Shown here: piece by piece, positions 47,250 through 57,010 of the stretch | Position numbering within the stretch: position 1 is the stretch's first letter | Layout of the letters: every line of letters begins with the position of its first letter | Source: Winogradskyella vincentii | Lineage (GTDB): Bacteria; Bacteroidota; Bacteroidia; Flavobacteriales; Flavobacteriaceae | Direction of reading: 5' to 3' | Length of the DNA stretch: 64,000 nucleotides | Assembly (NCBI RefSeq): GCF_020166345.1 | Contig: NZ_JAIUJS010000001.1 | Location: 1 to 64,000, forward strand | Notes under the pieces: model-generated | Told to the model about the DNA's origin: nothing | Database searches by the model: none | What the model saw: only the letters and a program-made list of their open reading frames with translations | Made by a program: the position numbers and the translations under genes

Positions 47250-50200
47250 TTAATTTCCGTCTGCGTCGATTGATGAATTTGTTTTTGCTTCTTCAGTTTT
47301 AATTCTATTTAGCTCTTCTCTGGCCTCCTCTGTAACATCTTCAAATTCTGTGAAATTAGAGATTACACTTTCTAAAATATAAGTTGCCTGAAAAGCATCG
47401 TTCAATGCATAGTAATTTTTTGCCATAACGACCAACCCTTTTGCACTATAGTACTTATAACTACTATAATCTTTTGCCAATTTTTGAATGGTTGTATTTG
47501 AAGCTTCAAAACTTCCATCCTTGTGTTTAAAATAGGCATTGTAATAGAGTGCTTCAGCAGCTACACTTCCACTTGCAATTTTTTGTACTTGAGCATATGC
47601 TTCCCTCGCTTTTTCCTCATTACCGATTTTAATCGCAGATCTAGCAATTATGAGTTGCGCATCACTTTTTATTTTATTGTCCAATCGATCTTTCAATAAT
47701 ACCTTATCAGCATAGTTTTCTGCCTTACCATACTCTTCTATTTGATAATAAGCATTCATTAAATTAGACTGTGCATAAAGTATATTTTGCGGATAGTCTG
47801 CCTCATTTTCCAGACGTTCCAAAACAGGAATAGCCTTACTCCAACTTGAATTTTTCAAGTATATCTCACATAATTTCACTGTCGCTTGCTCAGTGTATTC
47901 GCTTTTTGAGACGTCGACAACATAAGTATAATGTGGCTCTGCATTTTCAAATAAATCTTTTTGATAATATAATTGAGCCAGATAAAAGTGCGACTTTAAA
48001 GCATGAATCCCGTTAGGAAACTGATTTAAGTATTTATTAAATTGTCTAATTGCATTATCAGTATCATTTTCTAGATATGGCTTTTCTGCAGCCAAATACA
48101 TGGTATTATCTAACTCCACATCAGTTACCTCAACGTAATCTAATGAGCGAACCCAATTTGCATATTCATCTACTCTGCCCAAATCAATATAAATTAAACG
48201 AGCAGTAGAAACCGCCTGCACCGCCTCACCAGAACCAGGAAAGTCCTTTGCTACCCTTTTAAATTTGTTAAGCGCTCGCTCATTATCATTTGCATTATAA
48301 TACACCAATCCTTGTCTTAATAGTGCTTTAGAAGTAAAAGCACTTCGTCTATATTCTGAGTTCAATTGATCATACATGCGCATCGCCGCATCAGTATTGC
48401 CAGACTTAACATACGTATTAGCCAACTCGTACATGGCGTCATCTCTTAGTGCCGATTTTGAATAGCCATTTATGAAAGACTTTAACTCATTTATTTTGGT
48501 TTTGCTTTTTCCTAAATACCCATGACTCATTGCTTTCTGAAAAGAGGCATAATCTGTTTCAATTTCATTGATTTGTATTGCCTTATCATAAGCATTAATA
48601 GCATTTTGGTATTTGCTTGAAACAAAGTATCCATCTCCCAATCTCAAATAGGCATCATTGCGTCTTAACCTATCATCTAAACTTGAATTAATGTATCTAT
48701 TAAAATAGTCAGAAGCCTTGTTATAATCTTTCAATTTGAAATATGTATAAGCCAGATTATAATTAAGGTTATCGTTCTCAGGTAATGACGATGCCTCATC
48801 CATACCAGCAAATTGTTTGAAACCAATTAAAGCGTCATTAAAATTTGCTAGGTTATATTCTGATTCCGCCCTCCAAAACGCAGCCTTAGCAACAAATTCA
48901 GGATCTCTTGGTTCCTTCAGTGAATTATTAAACATATCCAATGCTTCATTGTATCTAGTTTCATTATATAATTCAATGCCACGGAAAAAAGCCACTTTTT
49001 GATAAGCCAACTTATTCTCAAAACTATTTTTGCCCCTAAGCAATTCTAAAGCCTCTTTGTAGTTTTTTGATGTGATGTAAGAATCAATTAATAACGTTTC
49101 AATTTCTTCTTTATAAAGCGTTTTAGGATACTTTTCTATATATCCAGACAATACCTGTGGAACGGACTGATACGGATTTCCAATTTCATAACTAATCTTG
49201 GCATAATTTAGCCAAGCATCTTCCTGAATTTTTAAGTCAAAGTCCATTTGTGATGCATTTCTAAATGCATTTAGCGCTTCTGGTTTTTTATCTAAGTTAA
49301 TATAGCTTTCACCTAAATGATAATAGGCATTTTGTGCAACCGAATTATTTCCATCTATTATTTTATTGAATTCAGAAATTGCACTTTCAAAGTCGTTCTG
49401 CTTATAATATGCATATCCTAATTGGTAATAGTCAGTATTATTCCAACGCCCTCTTTTTCCTTCGTAGGCTTTGAGGTAAGGAATAGCTTCAGGATATTTT
49501 TCAAGATTAAAATAACTCTCACCTATTATTTTAGATAATTCAGACTTCTCATTAGAGTTGCTCTTTGGCAGTTGTTCTGTTGCGAGATCTATAGCCTGTT
49601 CAAACTTACCTAGCTTAAAATTTAAATCGGCTTGATAGTAAGATAGCTTCTCCTTGTACTTTTCATTATCGCTAACCTGATCAAAATACTCATTTGCAGT
49701 ATCGTAATCATCACCTTCATAGGCCATATAACCTATGTAATATTTGGCTTGTGAACCATATTCCTTGGAGTCAACAACTCTATTTAAATATTTTGTAGCT
49801 TGTTTTCTGCTGCCCGTTGAATAAAGACAATATCCATAATTGAAATAGTACCTGTTTCGTTCAGACCTCGCAATGCTTAGTTCATCAACCTTCTCGTACC
49901 ATTTGCGAGCATAAGCGAATTTTGAGTTTTCAAAATAATAATCAGCCACATCTAGAAACGCTGTGTTTTTCTTTGTACTTGTTGGGTATTCTTCAACAAA
50001 TTCTGTGATTAAATCATCCGCATTTTGTTGATTTAACCTTACTGCACAATTAGCTATATAATAAGAACAGTCAGATTGTAAAACAGCGTCATCAGTGTTA
50101 TATTTTATGTCATCAAATAATGACTGTGCCGCTTTGTACTGCTTATTGTTGAATAGTGTAAGTGCCTTCTGATAATCTTGTAAATCACTCGTATATATTG

Positions 50201-50273
50201 CTGATTTTTGAGCAAAACCAAAGATTGAAAATGCAAAAAAAACAATAAATAATTGTCTAATTGATAATAGCAT
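47250..50273 (-). CDS. Large exported TPR protein
   Basis: 1007 residues with a signal peptide (MLLSIRQLFIVFFAFSIFGFAQ) followed by about 20 tetratricopeptide-like repeats (for example YQLGYAYYKQNDFESAISEFNKII, AYLRLGDGYFVSSKYQNAINAYDKAI). It resembles BamD/YbgF-like scaffolds in the periplasm. It probably organises partners, chiefly the outer-membrane barrel encoded next. ATG start MLLSIRQL. Confidence 0.88.
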   Translation of the reverse strand: MLLSIRQLFIVFFAFSIFGFAQKSAIYTSDLQDYQKALTLFNNKQYKAAQSLFDDIKYNTDDAVLQSDCSYYIANCAVRLNQQNADDLITEFVEEYPTSTKKNTAFLDVADYYFENSKFAYARKWYEKVDELSIARSERNRYYFNYGYCLYSTGSRKQATKYLNRVVDSKEYGSQAKYYIGYMAYEGDDYDTANEYFDQVSDNEKYKEKLSYYQADLNFKLGKFEQAIDLATEQLPKSNSNEKSELSKIIGESYFNLEKYPEAIPYLKAYEGKRGRWNNTDYYQLGYAYYKQNDFESAISEFNKIIDGNNSVAQNAYYHLGESYINLDKKPEALNAFRNASQMDFDLKIQEDAWLNYAKISYEIGNPYQSVPQVLSGYIEKYPKTLYKEEIETLLIDSYITSKNYKEALELLRGKNSFENKLAYQKVAFFRGIELYNETRYNEALDMFNNSLKEPRDPEFVAKAAFWRAESEYNLANFNDALIGFKQFAGMDEASSLPENDNLNYNLAYTYFKLKDYNKASDYFNRYINSSLDDRLRRNDAYLRLGDGYFVSSKYQNAINAYDKAIQINEIETDYASFQKAMSHGYLGKSKTKINELKSFINGYSKSALRDDAMYELANTYVKSGNTDAAMRMYDQLNSEYRRSAFTSKALLRQGLVYYNANDNERALNKFKRVAKDFPGSGEAVQAVSTARLIYIDLGRVDEYANWVRSLDYVEVTDVELDNTMYLAAEKPYLENDTDNAIRQFNKYLNQFPNGIHALKSHFYLAQLYYQKDLFENAEPHYTYVVDVSKSEYTEQATVKLCEIYLKNSSWSKAIPVLERLENEADYPQNILYAQSNLMNAYYQIEEYGKAENYADKVLLKDRLDNKIKSDAQLIIARSAIKIGNEEKAREAYAQVQKIASGSVAAEALYYNAYFKHKDGSFEASNTTIQKLAKDYSSYKYYSAKGLVVMAKNYYALNDAFQATYILESVISNFTEFEDVTEEAREELNRIKTEEAKTNSSIDADGN

Positions 50274-50428
50274 TGATTTCGTTTTTTGATTAATAATTTA
50301 TGATGAATAAATATAATTTAATACAAAACCTATAACGGTAGAATTCTATTATAATTATAAACTAACTTATTAAATGTTAAACTGGCATATTAAAAAATTC
50401 AAATTACCGTTATTGTATTTTATCTTAC

Positions 50429-50459
50429 TTGATAATTGATTTTATTAATAATACTTTTA
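50429..50459 (+). promoter_or_regulatory. Putative ftsE promoter
   Basis: TTG at 50429-50431, a 20-base spacer, then TACTTTTA at 50452-50459 (7/8 of TAnnTTTG). The spacing agrees with Bacteroidota -33/-7 promoters, and the ftsE ATG follows 24 bases later. Confidence 0.5.
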
Positions 50460-50483
50460 CACTAAACAAATTTCAAGCCATTT

Positions 50484-51167
50484 ATGTCCGAAACGGTCTT
50501 ACAACTTAAAGATGCAACAATTTACCAAGGTGAAAGCATGGTACTTTCTAATGTCAATTTTGAAATGCAAAAAGGTGATTTTGTGTATCTAATTGGTAAA
50601 ACTGGAAGTGGCAAAAGTAGTTTTATGAAAACACTTTATGGCGATTTAGAACTTACTGAGGGTGAAGGTTCTGTTGTTGACTTTAATTTAAGGTCAATGA
50701 AGGAAAAAGACATTCCTTTTTTAAGACGTAAGCTTGGTATAGTTTTTCAGGATTTTAAACTTTTACCTGATAGAACAATTAACGGAAATCTGGAATTTGT
50801 TTTAAAAGCCACGGGCTGGAAAGAAAAAGATAAAATTAAGGACCGTATTGAAAGTGTTTTGAATAAAGTTGGTATGAAGACAAAAGGCTTCAAGTTTCCG
50901 CACGAATTATCTGGTGGTGAACAACAAAGAATCGCCATTGCGCGAGCCTTACTTAACGACCCAGAACTTATTTTAGCTGATGAACCAACTGGTAATTTAG
51001 ATCCTCAGACCAGTATTGAAGTTATGGAGGTATTGCAAGACATAAACAAAAATGGTAATACTATATTAATGGCAACACATGATTATGCTCTCCTTTTAAA
51101 ATACCCGAGCAAAACACTTAAATGTGATGAGAATAAGGTGTTTGAAGTTGTACAAAGAAAGAATTAA
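50484..51167 (+). CDS. ftsE: Cell division ATP-binding protein FtsE
   Basis: 227 residues. Walker [10 protein letters not shown] (38-46), the ABC signature LSGGEQQR, Walker [13 protein letters not shown] and the H-loop ATHDYALL are all intact. FtsE works with the permease FtsX to activate peptidoglycan hydrolases at division. No ftsX is adjacent; its gene must be elsewhere. Its stop overlaps that of the convergent oxygenase gene by 4 bases. Confidence 0.9.
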   Translation: MSETVLQLKDATIYQGESMVLSNVNFEMQKGDFVYLIGKTGSGKSSFMKTLYGDLELTEGEGSVVDFNLRSMKEKDIPFLRRKLGIVFQDFKLLPDRTINGNLEFVLKATGWKEKDKIKDRIESVLNKVGMKTKGFKFPHELSGGEQQRIAIARALLNDPELILADEPTGNLDPQTSIEVMEVLQDINKNGNTILMATHDYALLLKYPSKTLKCDENKVFEVVQRKN

Positions 51168-52006
51168 ATATCCTTTTTCTCTTGATAAACATGTGGATTC
51201 TTTCGTATTCCTTTTTTGAAGATTTTTCTAACTAGCATTCTAATACTGGCATCTGCATCTAACAGAATATTTTTTAATTTTTCCTCAGGCCTTCCCCTAA
51301 ATTTCGTGACATGAAATTTATCTGTTTCTTTCAATGGATCAGGACTAAAATAATAATTTGAAATACAGCATCTAGACACCTCACCTGATACTACTTTATT
51401 AACAGAATGCCATGATGTACCATGCGTAGCCATAACTGCTAATCGATTAAATTTACTTTCTATAAGTATCGGATCTTTTTTAGGACCATTTGGCCAAATT
51501 TCCAAATGCCCCCCATTTTCTTGGTTCCAATTTGGAGTTACATAATAGAGTAAATTGAGGACTCTCCATCTGGACCTTTCAGCATCATGAGAATTATCAA
51601 GATGAGGATTTAAAAAATTGTTGTTTGCCATTAAAGACAAACCTCCTGCATATAAACTCTTATCTGCATAAAGTGTACTTATACCGCAAATTTTGCCTAT
51701 AAGTTCAACTATTTTATCCTCTTGAAAAGCATAAATTACCTTTTCTAAAAGAGGATTATGCTTATCCATCTGCGCAGAAACATATTTATATTCCCTGATA
51801 CTATTTAAGCATCTCATATCTTCTTTTTTGGGGAAGACCTTAAAACATATTTTTGCTAGTTCATCTGGTAAAACATTATCTATATAGAAATATCCTATCT
51901 CTTTTTTTGAATTCTCATAGGCTAAGCTTAACTCATCTTTCTGGGCTTCTATACTCCTATAAATAAAATCTGTTATCTCCTTTATACTAATATTTTCCAT
52001 TTCCAT
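51164..52006 (-). CDS. 2-oxoglutarate/Fe(II)-dependent oxygenase family protein
   Basis: 280 residues from ATG at 52006 (MEMENISIKEITDF); an alternative ATG lies two codons later, and a longer frame up to 52060 is less likely. The metal triad is seen as His135-x-Asp137 (NPHLDNSHDAERSRWR) and His200 (TSWHSVNKV), with Arg212 as the 2-oxoglutarate ligand. The family is the 2OG-FeII_Oxy_3 type, often prolyl hydroxylases or small-molecule or sugar hydroxylases. It lies at the border of the polysaccharide locus. Confidence 0.85.
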   Translation of the reverse strand: MEMENISIKEITDFIYRSIEAQKDELSLAYENSKKEIGYFYIDNVLPDELAKICFKVFPKKEDMRCLNSIREYKYVSAQMDKHNPLLEKVIYAFQEDKIVELIGKICGISTLYADKSLYAGGLSLMANNNFLNPHLDNSHDAERSRWRVLNLLYYVTPNWNQENGGHLEIWPNGPKKDPILIESKFNRLAVMATHGTSWHSVNKVVSGEVSRCCISNYYFSPDPLKETDKFHVTKFRGRPEEKLKNILLDADASIRMLVRKIFKKGIRKNPHVYQEKKDI

Positions 52007-52113
52007 TTTAATAATGCAATTTAAGTTAAATTCATTAAAAGGAATCCCTTTGAGAATCATTTATAAAATAGTTACATTGTACGTCTAATTAAAATTTGTT
52101 TTTTCTTTAATTA

Positions 52114-53400
52114 ATGAAGATTGTCTGCATTAGTACTCTGGATAAATTTTCTAGATTTTACCTTGATCTAAATCATACGTTAAAATCTAAAACAAATTGT
52201 TCATTAAAAATTGTCAGCATTCATTTTAGTGGGTTTTTATACACGCTACTGAGATTTAAAGGCATTTACTTTATTTCTTTTTATTTATGGATTAAAGTTC
52301 TATTTAAAAAGAAATTTTATATAGAAATAATAGGCAAGAGCAATTCTTACAAAGGGTTAAAATACAATGATTTTATAAAGTTTCATTTAGGCTTAAACAA
52401 AAACATTTCAAAAAAGAGATTGCAATATCAGGCCCTCGCATATATTGATTTTTTCAATAAATTCTTTGACAATCAAAAACCTGATTTCTTAATCTCCATA
52501 AGTGATTCAAGAATGTGCGTTGAAATAGCAGTTGAAGTAGCCAAACAAAAAAAAATAAAAGTTTTCTTCATAGAACAAGGTCCATTTAACACAACCTTTT
52601 TTGATGACCAAGGAGTAAATGCAAATTTGAGTATTAGAAAAAATACTGAATTAATACGCACAATCACTGAACATAATAATCAGAATCAACAAAAAGCAAT
52701 AAAGTACAACAGATCACCGATTTATCGTGGTCTAGATATTCTATTAATGAAGTTATTTGAAAACACAGTAATTTATCCTCCAGATTTAAAATTTACAGAC
52801 ATAAATTCATACAGAAAGAAAAACTCAAGCAAAAAATCAAAAATCGATATTAAGAATATGAATTATATTCTTTTCCCAATGCAAATTCCTCTCGATGTTA
52901 ATATGATTTATCATAGTCCTAATTATAATTCACATTTAGAAATTGTAAAAGACATATTTGAAAATCTACCTGAAAAATTCAAATTAATTCTTAGAGAACA
53001 TCCGCTTTACATTGGCAAATATGATAATGAATTGTATGAATATATAAATACTCATAATATTTATATTGACAATACTTCAACTTTAAACAAAGCACTTGAC
53101 AGCGCAAGTGTTGTGGTAGTGAATAATTCCACGGTAGGCATTGAAGCAATTTCAAAATACAAACCTGTCATAGTTCTTGGAAATGCATTTTACGATAATA
53201 AAAAAGTGTGTTTTAAACTTGACAACAAGCATGAACTTGGTAATTTAATAAAATTGGCAATTTCAAACAACCCTGATATAATTGAAATTGATAGATTTAT
53301 TAATTTATTATATAGTACAGTTATGCTTAAGGGAGGTATCACAGATAAAAAATTGACATCCTCAAAAACCATTGCCAATCATTTAATTTCAAATCTTTAA
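52114..53400 (+). CDS. Capsule polysaccharide biosynthesis protein (KpsS/LipB-like)
   Basis: 428 residues. The middle section FFIEQGPFNTTFFDDQGVN resembles the conserved E-x-G-x-x-x-P...D-x-x-G-V-N segment of KpsC/KpsS/LipB-type proteins, and LREHPLYIGKYDNELYEYI with VVVNNSTVGIEAISKYKPVIVLGNAFYD is the C-terminal GT-B-like nucleotide-sugar half. KpsS and KpsC are beta-Kdo transferases that make the lipid linker of ABC-type capsules. Here it may transfer some other sugar. Confidence 0.75.
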   Translation: MKIVCISTLDKFSRFYLDLNHTLKSKTNCSLKIVSIHFSGFLYTLLRFKGIYFISFYLWIKVLFKKKFYIEIIGKSNSYKGLKYNDFIKFHLGLNKNISKKRLQYQALAYIDFFNKFFDNQKPDFLISISDSRMCVEIAVEVAKQKKIKVFFIEQGPFNTTFFDDQGVNANLSIRKNTELIRTITEHNNQNQQKAIKYNRSPIYRGLDILLMKLFENTVIYPPDLKFTDINSYRKKNSSKKSKIDIKNMNYILFPMQIPLDVNMIYHSPNYNSHLEIVKDIFENLPEKFKLILREHPLYIGKYDNELYEYINTHNIYIDNTSTLNKALDSASVVVVNNSTVGIEAISKYKPVIVLGNAFYDNKKVCFKLDNKHELGNLIKLAISNNPDIIEIDRFINLLYSTVMLKGGITDKKLTSSKTIANHLISNL

Positions 53401-53401
53401 A

Positions 53402-54343
53402 ATGCCTTTTTTTTCAGTAATCATACCACTTTATAATAAGGAAGACTACATTGCTGAATGTCTAGAAAGTGCTTTGAATCAAAGTTTTAATGATTATGAA
53501 ATTGTCATAGTTAATGATGGTTCTACTGATAATAGTGTTCAAATTGTTGAACGTATAAATTCTGAAAAAATTAGATTATTTCATCAGGAAAATCAAGGTG
53601 CGAGCAAAGCCAGAAATAAAGCTGCTTCTCTTTCAAAAGGACAATACCTTGCATTTTTAGATGCGGACGACATATGGAAACCAAACCACCTCGAATCCTT
53701 AAATGAAAGTATTACAACATTTCCCAATAGTGGAATTTACGCCAATAATTATTTTATAAAGCACAGCAACACATATACAGCACCAGCTGAGCTTAATATT
53801 AAGGTAAATAATAATGCACCCTTCATTCTTGAAGATTTTTTTGAAGCAAGTCTTAAAGAAACTGTTGTTTGGACATCAGCTTGTTCCATTGAAAAATCTA
53901 AATTCGAATCTTATGGCATGTTCAATCCAATTTATTTAAGTAGTCAAGATTTAGACATGTGGATTAGAATTGCATTGAAAGAACCAATTGTTTTTCATCC
54001 AAAAAAGACTATGATTTATAACAATTCAATTGAAAATAGTTTAGGTAAAATTGAAGATAATGACGCTAGATTTATTTTGCTCGAATCCTTTAAAGAATAT
54101 GAACAAAGCAACTGTAGCCTCAAAGCCTATTTAGATTTAAAACGGTATGGTCTCGCATTGAGAACAAAAATAAATGGTGAAGATAAAATCTATAAGGATA
54201 CTCTAAAAACTATTGATTTTGAAAATCTCAATACAAAACAGAAAATATTATTAGGCACACCTTCTTTTCTTCTCAAATTACTTAACAATATAAGACCAGT
54301 TATTATTAAAAACAGTTTGTATTTAAGAATTTTTAAAAGCTAA
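53402..54343 (+). CDS. Family 2 glycosyltransferase
   Basis: 313 residues with the GT2 GT-A fold: FFSVIIPLYNKEDYIAECLESALNQSFNDYEIVIVNDGSTDNS, and LDADDIW as the metal-binding DxD motif. It transfers a sugar from a nucleotide donor to a lipid-linked acceptor. It begins one base after the KpsS-like gene, so the two are cotranscribed. Its end overlaps the fdtA-like gene by 21 bases. Confidence 0.93.
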   Translation: MPFFSVIIPLYNKEDYIAECLESALNQSFNDYEIVIVNDGSTDNSVQIVERINSEKIRLFHQENQGASKARNKAASLSKGQYLAFLDADDIWKPNHLESLNESITTFPNSGIYANNYFIKHSNTYTAPAELNIKVNNNAPFILEDFFEASLKETVVWTSACSIEKSKFESYGMFNPIYLSSQDLDMWIRIALKEPIVFHPKKTMIYNNSIENSLGKIEDNDARFILLESFKEYEQSNCSLKAYLDLKRYGLALRTKINGEDKIYKDTLKTIDFENLNTKQKILLGTPSFLLKLLNNIRPVIIKNSLYLRIFKS

Positions 54344-54733
54344 GAAATCACTATATTCTCTTATGTAATCTTCTTCATCGTACTCTGCAGAAGCCAACAC
54401 CAAGCAAACACAACCAGAAGAAAAATTATCTATTTCCCTCCATATTCCAGGAACAATTAATAAGCCTTTATGAGGTTTATTTAGGTTTATAATTCTTGTA
54501 TTGTCACCATCCTTTATATGCACATCAAAACTACCAGAAAGCGGAATAATAAGTTGATTTAATTCTTTGTGTGCATGACCACCACGAAAAGCATCGGTGG
54601 GAACATCATACAAGTAATAAACACGTTTAATTTCAAATGGAATAATCTCGCCCTCAATTACGGCCAATAACCCTCTTTCATCATGAACTCTAGGAATTTC
54701 AATTATTTCTACGTCTTCTATTTTCGAATTCAT
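54323..54733 (-). CDS. fdtA: dTDP-6-deoxyhexose 3,4-ketoisomerase (FdtA/QdtA-like cupin)
   Basis: 136 residues of the WxcM-like/FdtA cupin family: IPRVHDERGLLAVIEG, RVYYLYDVPTDAFRGGHAHKELNQLIIPLSGSFDV and VPGIWREIDNFSSGCVCLVLAS. FdtA moves the keto group of dTDP-4-keto-6-deoxyglucose to C-3. This is the first step towards dTDP-Fuc3NAc or dTDP-Qui3NAc. The matching aminotransferase lies at 59605. Confidence 0.85.
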   Translation of the reverse strand: MNSKIEDVEIIEIPRVHDERGLLAVIEGEIIPFEIKRVYYLYDVPTDAFRGGHAHKELNQLIIPLSGSFDVHIKDGDNTRIINLNKPHKGLLIVPGIWREIDNFSSGCVCLVLASAEYDEEDYIREYSDFLAFKNS

Positions 54734-54735
54734 AT

Positions 54736-55830
54736 TTAAGATTCAATTAAATTCTGCCATTTCAATGCTATTGCTTCCATTGAAAATGACTCAACACTGC
54801 TCCTTGCTTTATCACAACAGCTAAGATATAACTTTTCATCCTCTACAAGTAAATCCAATCCTTCTGCTAATGCTTTTGAATTGTGATTTTCGACTAGAAC
54901 ACCATTATACCTATCTAATAATACACCATCTTCATAATTATCATATTTTACACTTACAACAGGTTTTCCACAGGCCAATGACTCCAAAACTGTCATTGGA
55001 AATCCCTCATAGCGACTACTTAACACAGTAAATTTTGAGTTATAAATATGATTAAAAGGATTACTTGAAAATGGAAGTAAAATTACTGATTTTGCAATTC
55101 CTAATTTCTCCATTTTAGATAATATTTTATCCTTGTCCTTACCGTTGCCCATTAGCACTAACTTAATTCCACGCGAGCTTAAATTTGATTTATGATAAGC
55201 ATCTAATAAGAGTGATAAGTTTTTTTGCTCATCCTCAAATCTTCCGTACCAAAACACAAAGGGAGTACTTAGGTTTACAGGTTCAACCTTACATCTTTCT
55301 ATATAATTAAAATCAACCGGATTGTAAATCGTTGCTAAATTCTTAAATCTATAATTTTTCAAAATTAATTTTTCAATTTTATCGGAAACAGAAACAATGG
55401 CTTTAGATTTTCTGTAAACAATTTTTGTTAACCATTTAAATGGCGGGAAATATAGATTTATTGTATGATTGTGAACTATGTATATTGTATCTTTTGGATA
55501 AATAAAAGTGGAGATAATATATTCAGAAAATGGCTTTATCCTAACTCTATGATCTATAACAATGTCTATTTTTTTCGCCTTCAAGAATTTGTTTAACAAC
55601 AGAAAACGATTAAATCTACCAAAAATGGTATCATTCTTCTCTTTAATTTCTCCGAGATTGAACAGTTCCCCTTTATAAGGATAAGAGATAGCATTTAAAA
55701 TCGTAACAATAAACACCTCATAACCAAATTTATCTAACATAATAGATTGTAACGAAGCTACTCTGTCTGCACCACCTTCACTTAGTGAACGAGTGACAAT
55801 ACATATTCTTTTTTTATGATTACTTTGCAT
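54736..55830 (-). CDS. Family 4 glycosyltransferase
   Basis: 364 residues with the GT-B fold: N-terminal ICIVTRSLSEGGADRVASLQSIML and the C-terminal donor site FSSNPFNHIYNSKFTVLSSRYEGFPMTVLESLACGKPVVSV (E-x7-E motif). It is a retaining glycosyltransferase. It lies 2 bases upstream of fdtA in the same direction. Confidence 0.92.
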   Translation of the reverse strand: MQSNHKKRICIVTRSLSEGGADRVASLQSIMLDKFGYEVFIVTILNAISYPYKGELFNLGEIKEKNDTIFGRFNRFLLLNKFLKAKKIDIVIDHRVRIKPFSEYIISTFIYPKDTIYIVHNHTINLYFPPFKWLTKIVYRKSKAIVSVSDKIEKLILKNYRFKNLATIYNPVDFNYIERCKVEPVNLSTPFVFWYGRFEDEQKNLSLLLDAYHKSNLSSRGIKLVLMGNGKDKDKILSKMEKLGIAKSVILLPFSSNPFNHIYNSKFTVLSSRYEGFPMTVLESLACGKPVVSVKYDNYEDGVLLDRYNGVLVENHNSKALAEGLDLLVEDEKLYLSCCDKARSSVESFSMEAIALKWQNLIES

Positions 55831-55855
55831 ATTAATTGGATGGTAAAGATATTAA

Positions 55856-57010
55856 ATGAAAGTTTTACTTTTTGGAGAATACAATAGAGCCCAATGGAAT
55901 ATTAAGAAAGGGCTTGAGAAACTTGGCCATGAGGCCATTGTTGTGAGTATGAGAGACGGTTTCAAAAAAGTTGATGTGGATGTCGAAATTAAAGATCCTT
56001 ATACATCTTACCCTCTTAAGAAACTTAGAAATTTATTAATTAAAGTACTTGGGTTTGATATTTCAGCACATAGCATAAAAAAACAAATTAAATCTAAGAA
56101 AAAACAACTTTCAGGCTTCGATATTGTACAACTTATCAATGAAGCACCATTTGATTTCAAGAGACATCACCAAAAAGAAATATTTGATTGGTTAAAAGAT
56201 TGGAACAAGGAAGTATTTCTATTATCATGCGGATTAGACTATCCCAGTGTAAAGTTTGCTTATGATAAACAATTTAGGTATTCAATTCTTACCCCTTACT
56301 TTGAAAATAAAGGAACTAAAAAGGACTTTTCACCTGCGTTAAGTTACTTAACTGAAGAGCATATAAACTTACATAAACATATTTTTAAATATATTAAGGG
56401 AGTTATCTCAAATGATTTAGACTATCACCTTCCTTTAATTGGATATAAAAAGTATTTAGGCATGATTCCTCACGCGATTAATACTTCTAAACTCAAGTAT
56501 TCCAAACCTAAAATTAATGGCAAAATCGTCATTTTTCATGGTATTAACACTTACAATTATTACAAAAAAGGCAATGACATTTTTGATAAAGCTTTGGACC
56601 TCATAAGAGGTAAATTCAGGGATCAAGCTGAAATAATTGTGACTAGAAACCTTCCGTATAAAGAATATATTAAAAGCTTTGATAGAGCACATATCCTATT
56701 GGACCAAGTATATGCTTATGATCAAGGCTTCAACGCTCTTGAAGCTATGGCAAAAGGAAAAGTTGTTTTAACAGGTGCAGAAAAAGAATGGGAAGAATAT
56801 TTTGATTTAGAAAAAGATACGATCGCAATTAATGCCTTGCCAAATGCCCAAAGCATTGCTTCTAAATTAGAATGGTTAATTAACAATCCTAACGAAATTG
56901 AAAAGATTTCAGAGAATGCTAGAAAATTTGTAGAAAAACATCACAATTATATTGATTGTGCCAAGCAATATCTTGAAATTTGGTCTAATGCTATAAAGCA
57001 TCAATCTTAG
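55856..57010 (+). CDS. GT-B glycosyltransferase
   Basis: 384 residues. MKVLLFGEYNRAQWNIKKGLEKLGHEAIVVSM is the N-terminal Rossmann fold, and DQVYAYDQGFNALEAMAKGKVVLTGAEKEWEEYF with PNAQSIASKLEWLINNPNEIEKI is the donor-binding domain of GT1/GT4-like enzymes. It points away from its neighbours on both sides, and its end overlaps the flippase gene by 20 bases. Confidence 0.85.
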   Translation: MKVLLFGEYNRAQWNIKKGLEKLGHEAIVVSMRDGFKKVDVDVEIKDPYTSYPLKKLRNLLIKVLGFDISAHSIKKQIKSKKKQLSGFDIVQLINEAPFDFKRHHQKEIFDWLKDWNKEVFLLSCGLDYPSVKFAYDKQFRYSILTPYFENKGTKKDFSPALSYLTEEHINLHKHIFKYIKGVISNDLDYHLPLIGYKKYLGMIPHAINTSKLKYSKPKINGKIVIFHGINTYNYYKKGNDIFDKALDLIRGKFRDQAEIIVTRNLPYKEYIKSFDRAHILLDQVYAYDQGFNALEAMAKGKVVLTGAEKEWEEYFDLEKDTIAINALPNAQSIASKLEWLINNPNEIEKISENARKFVEKHHNYIDCAKQYLEIWSNAIKHQS

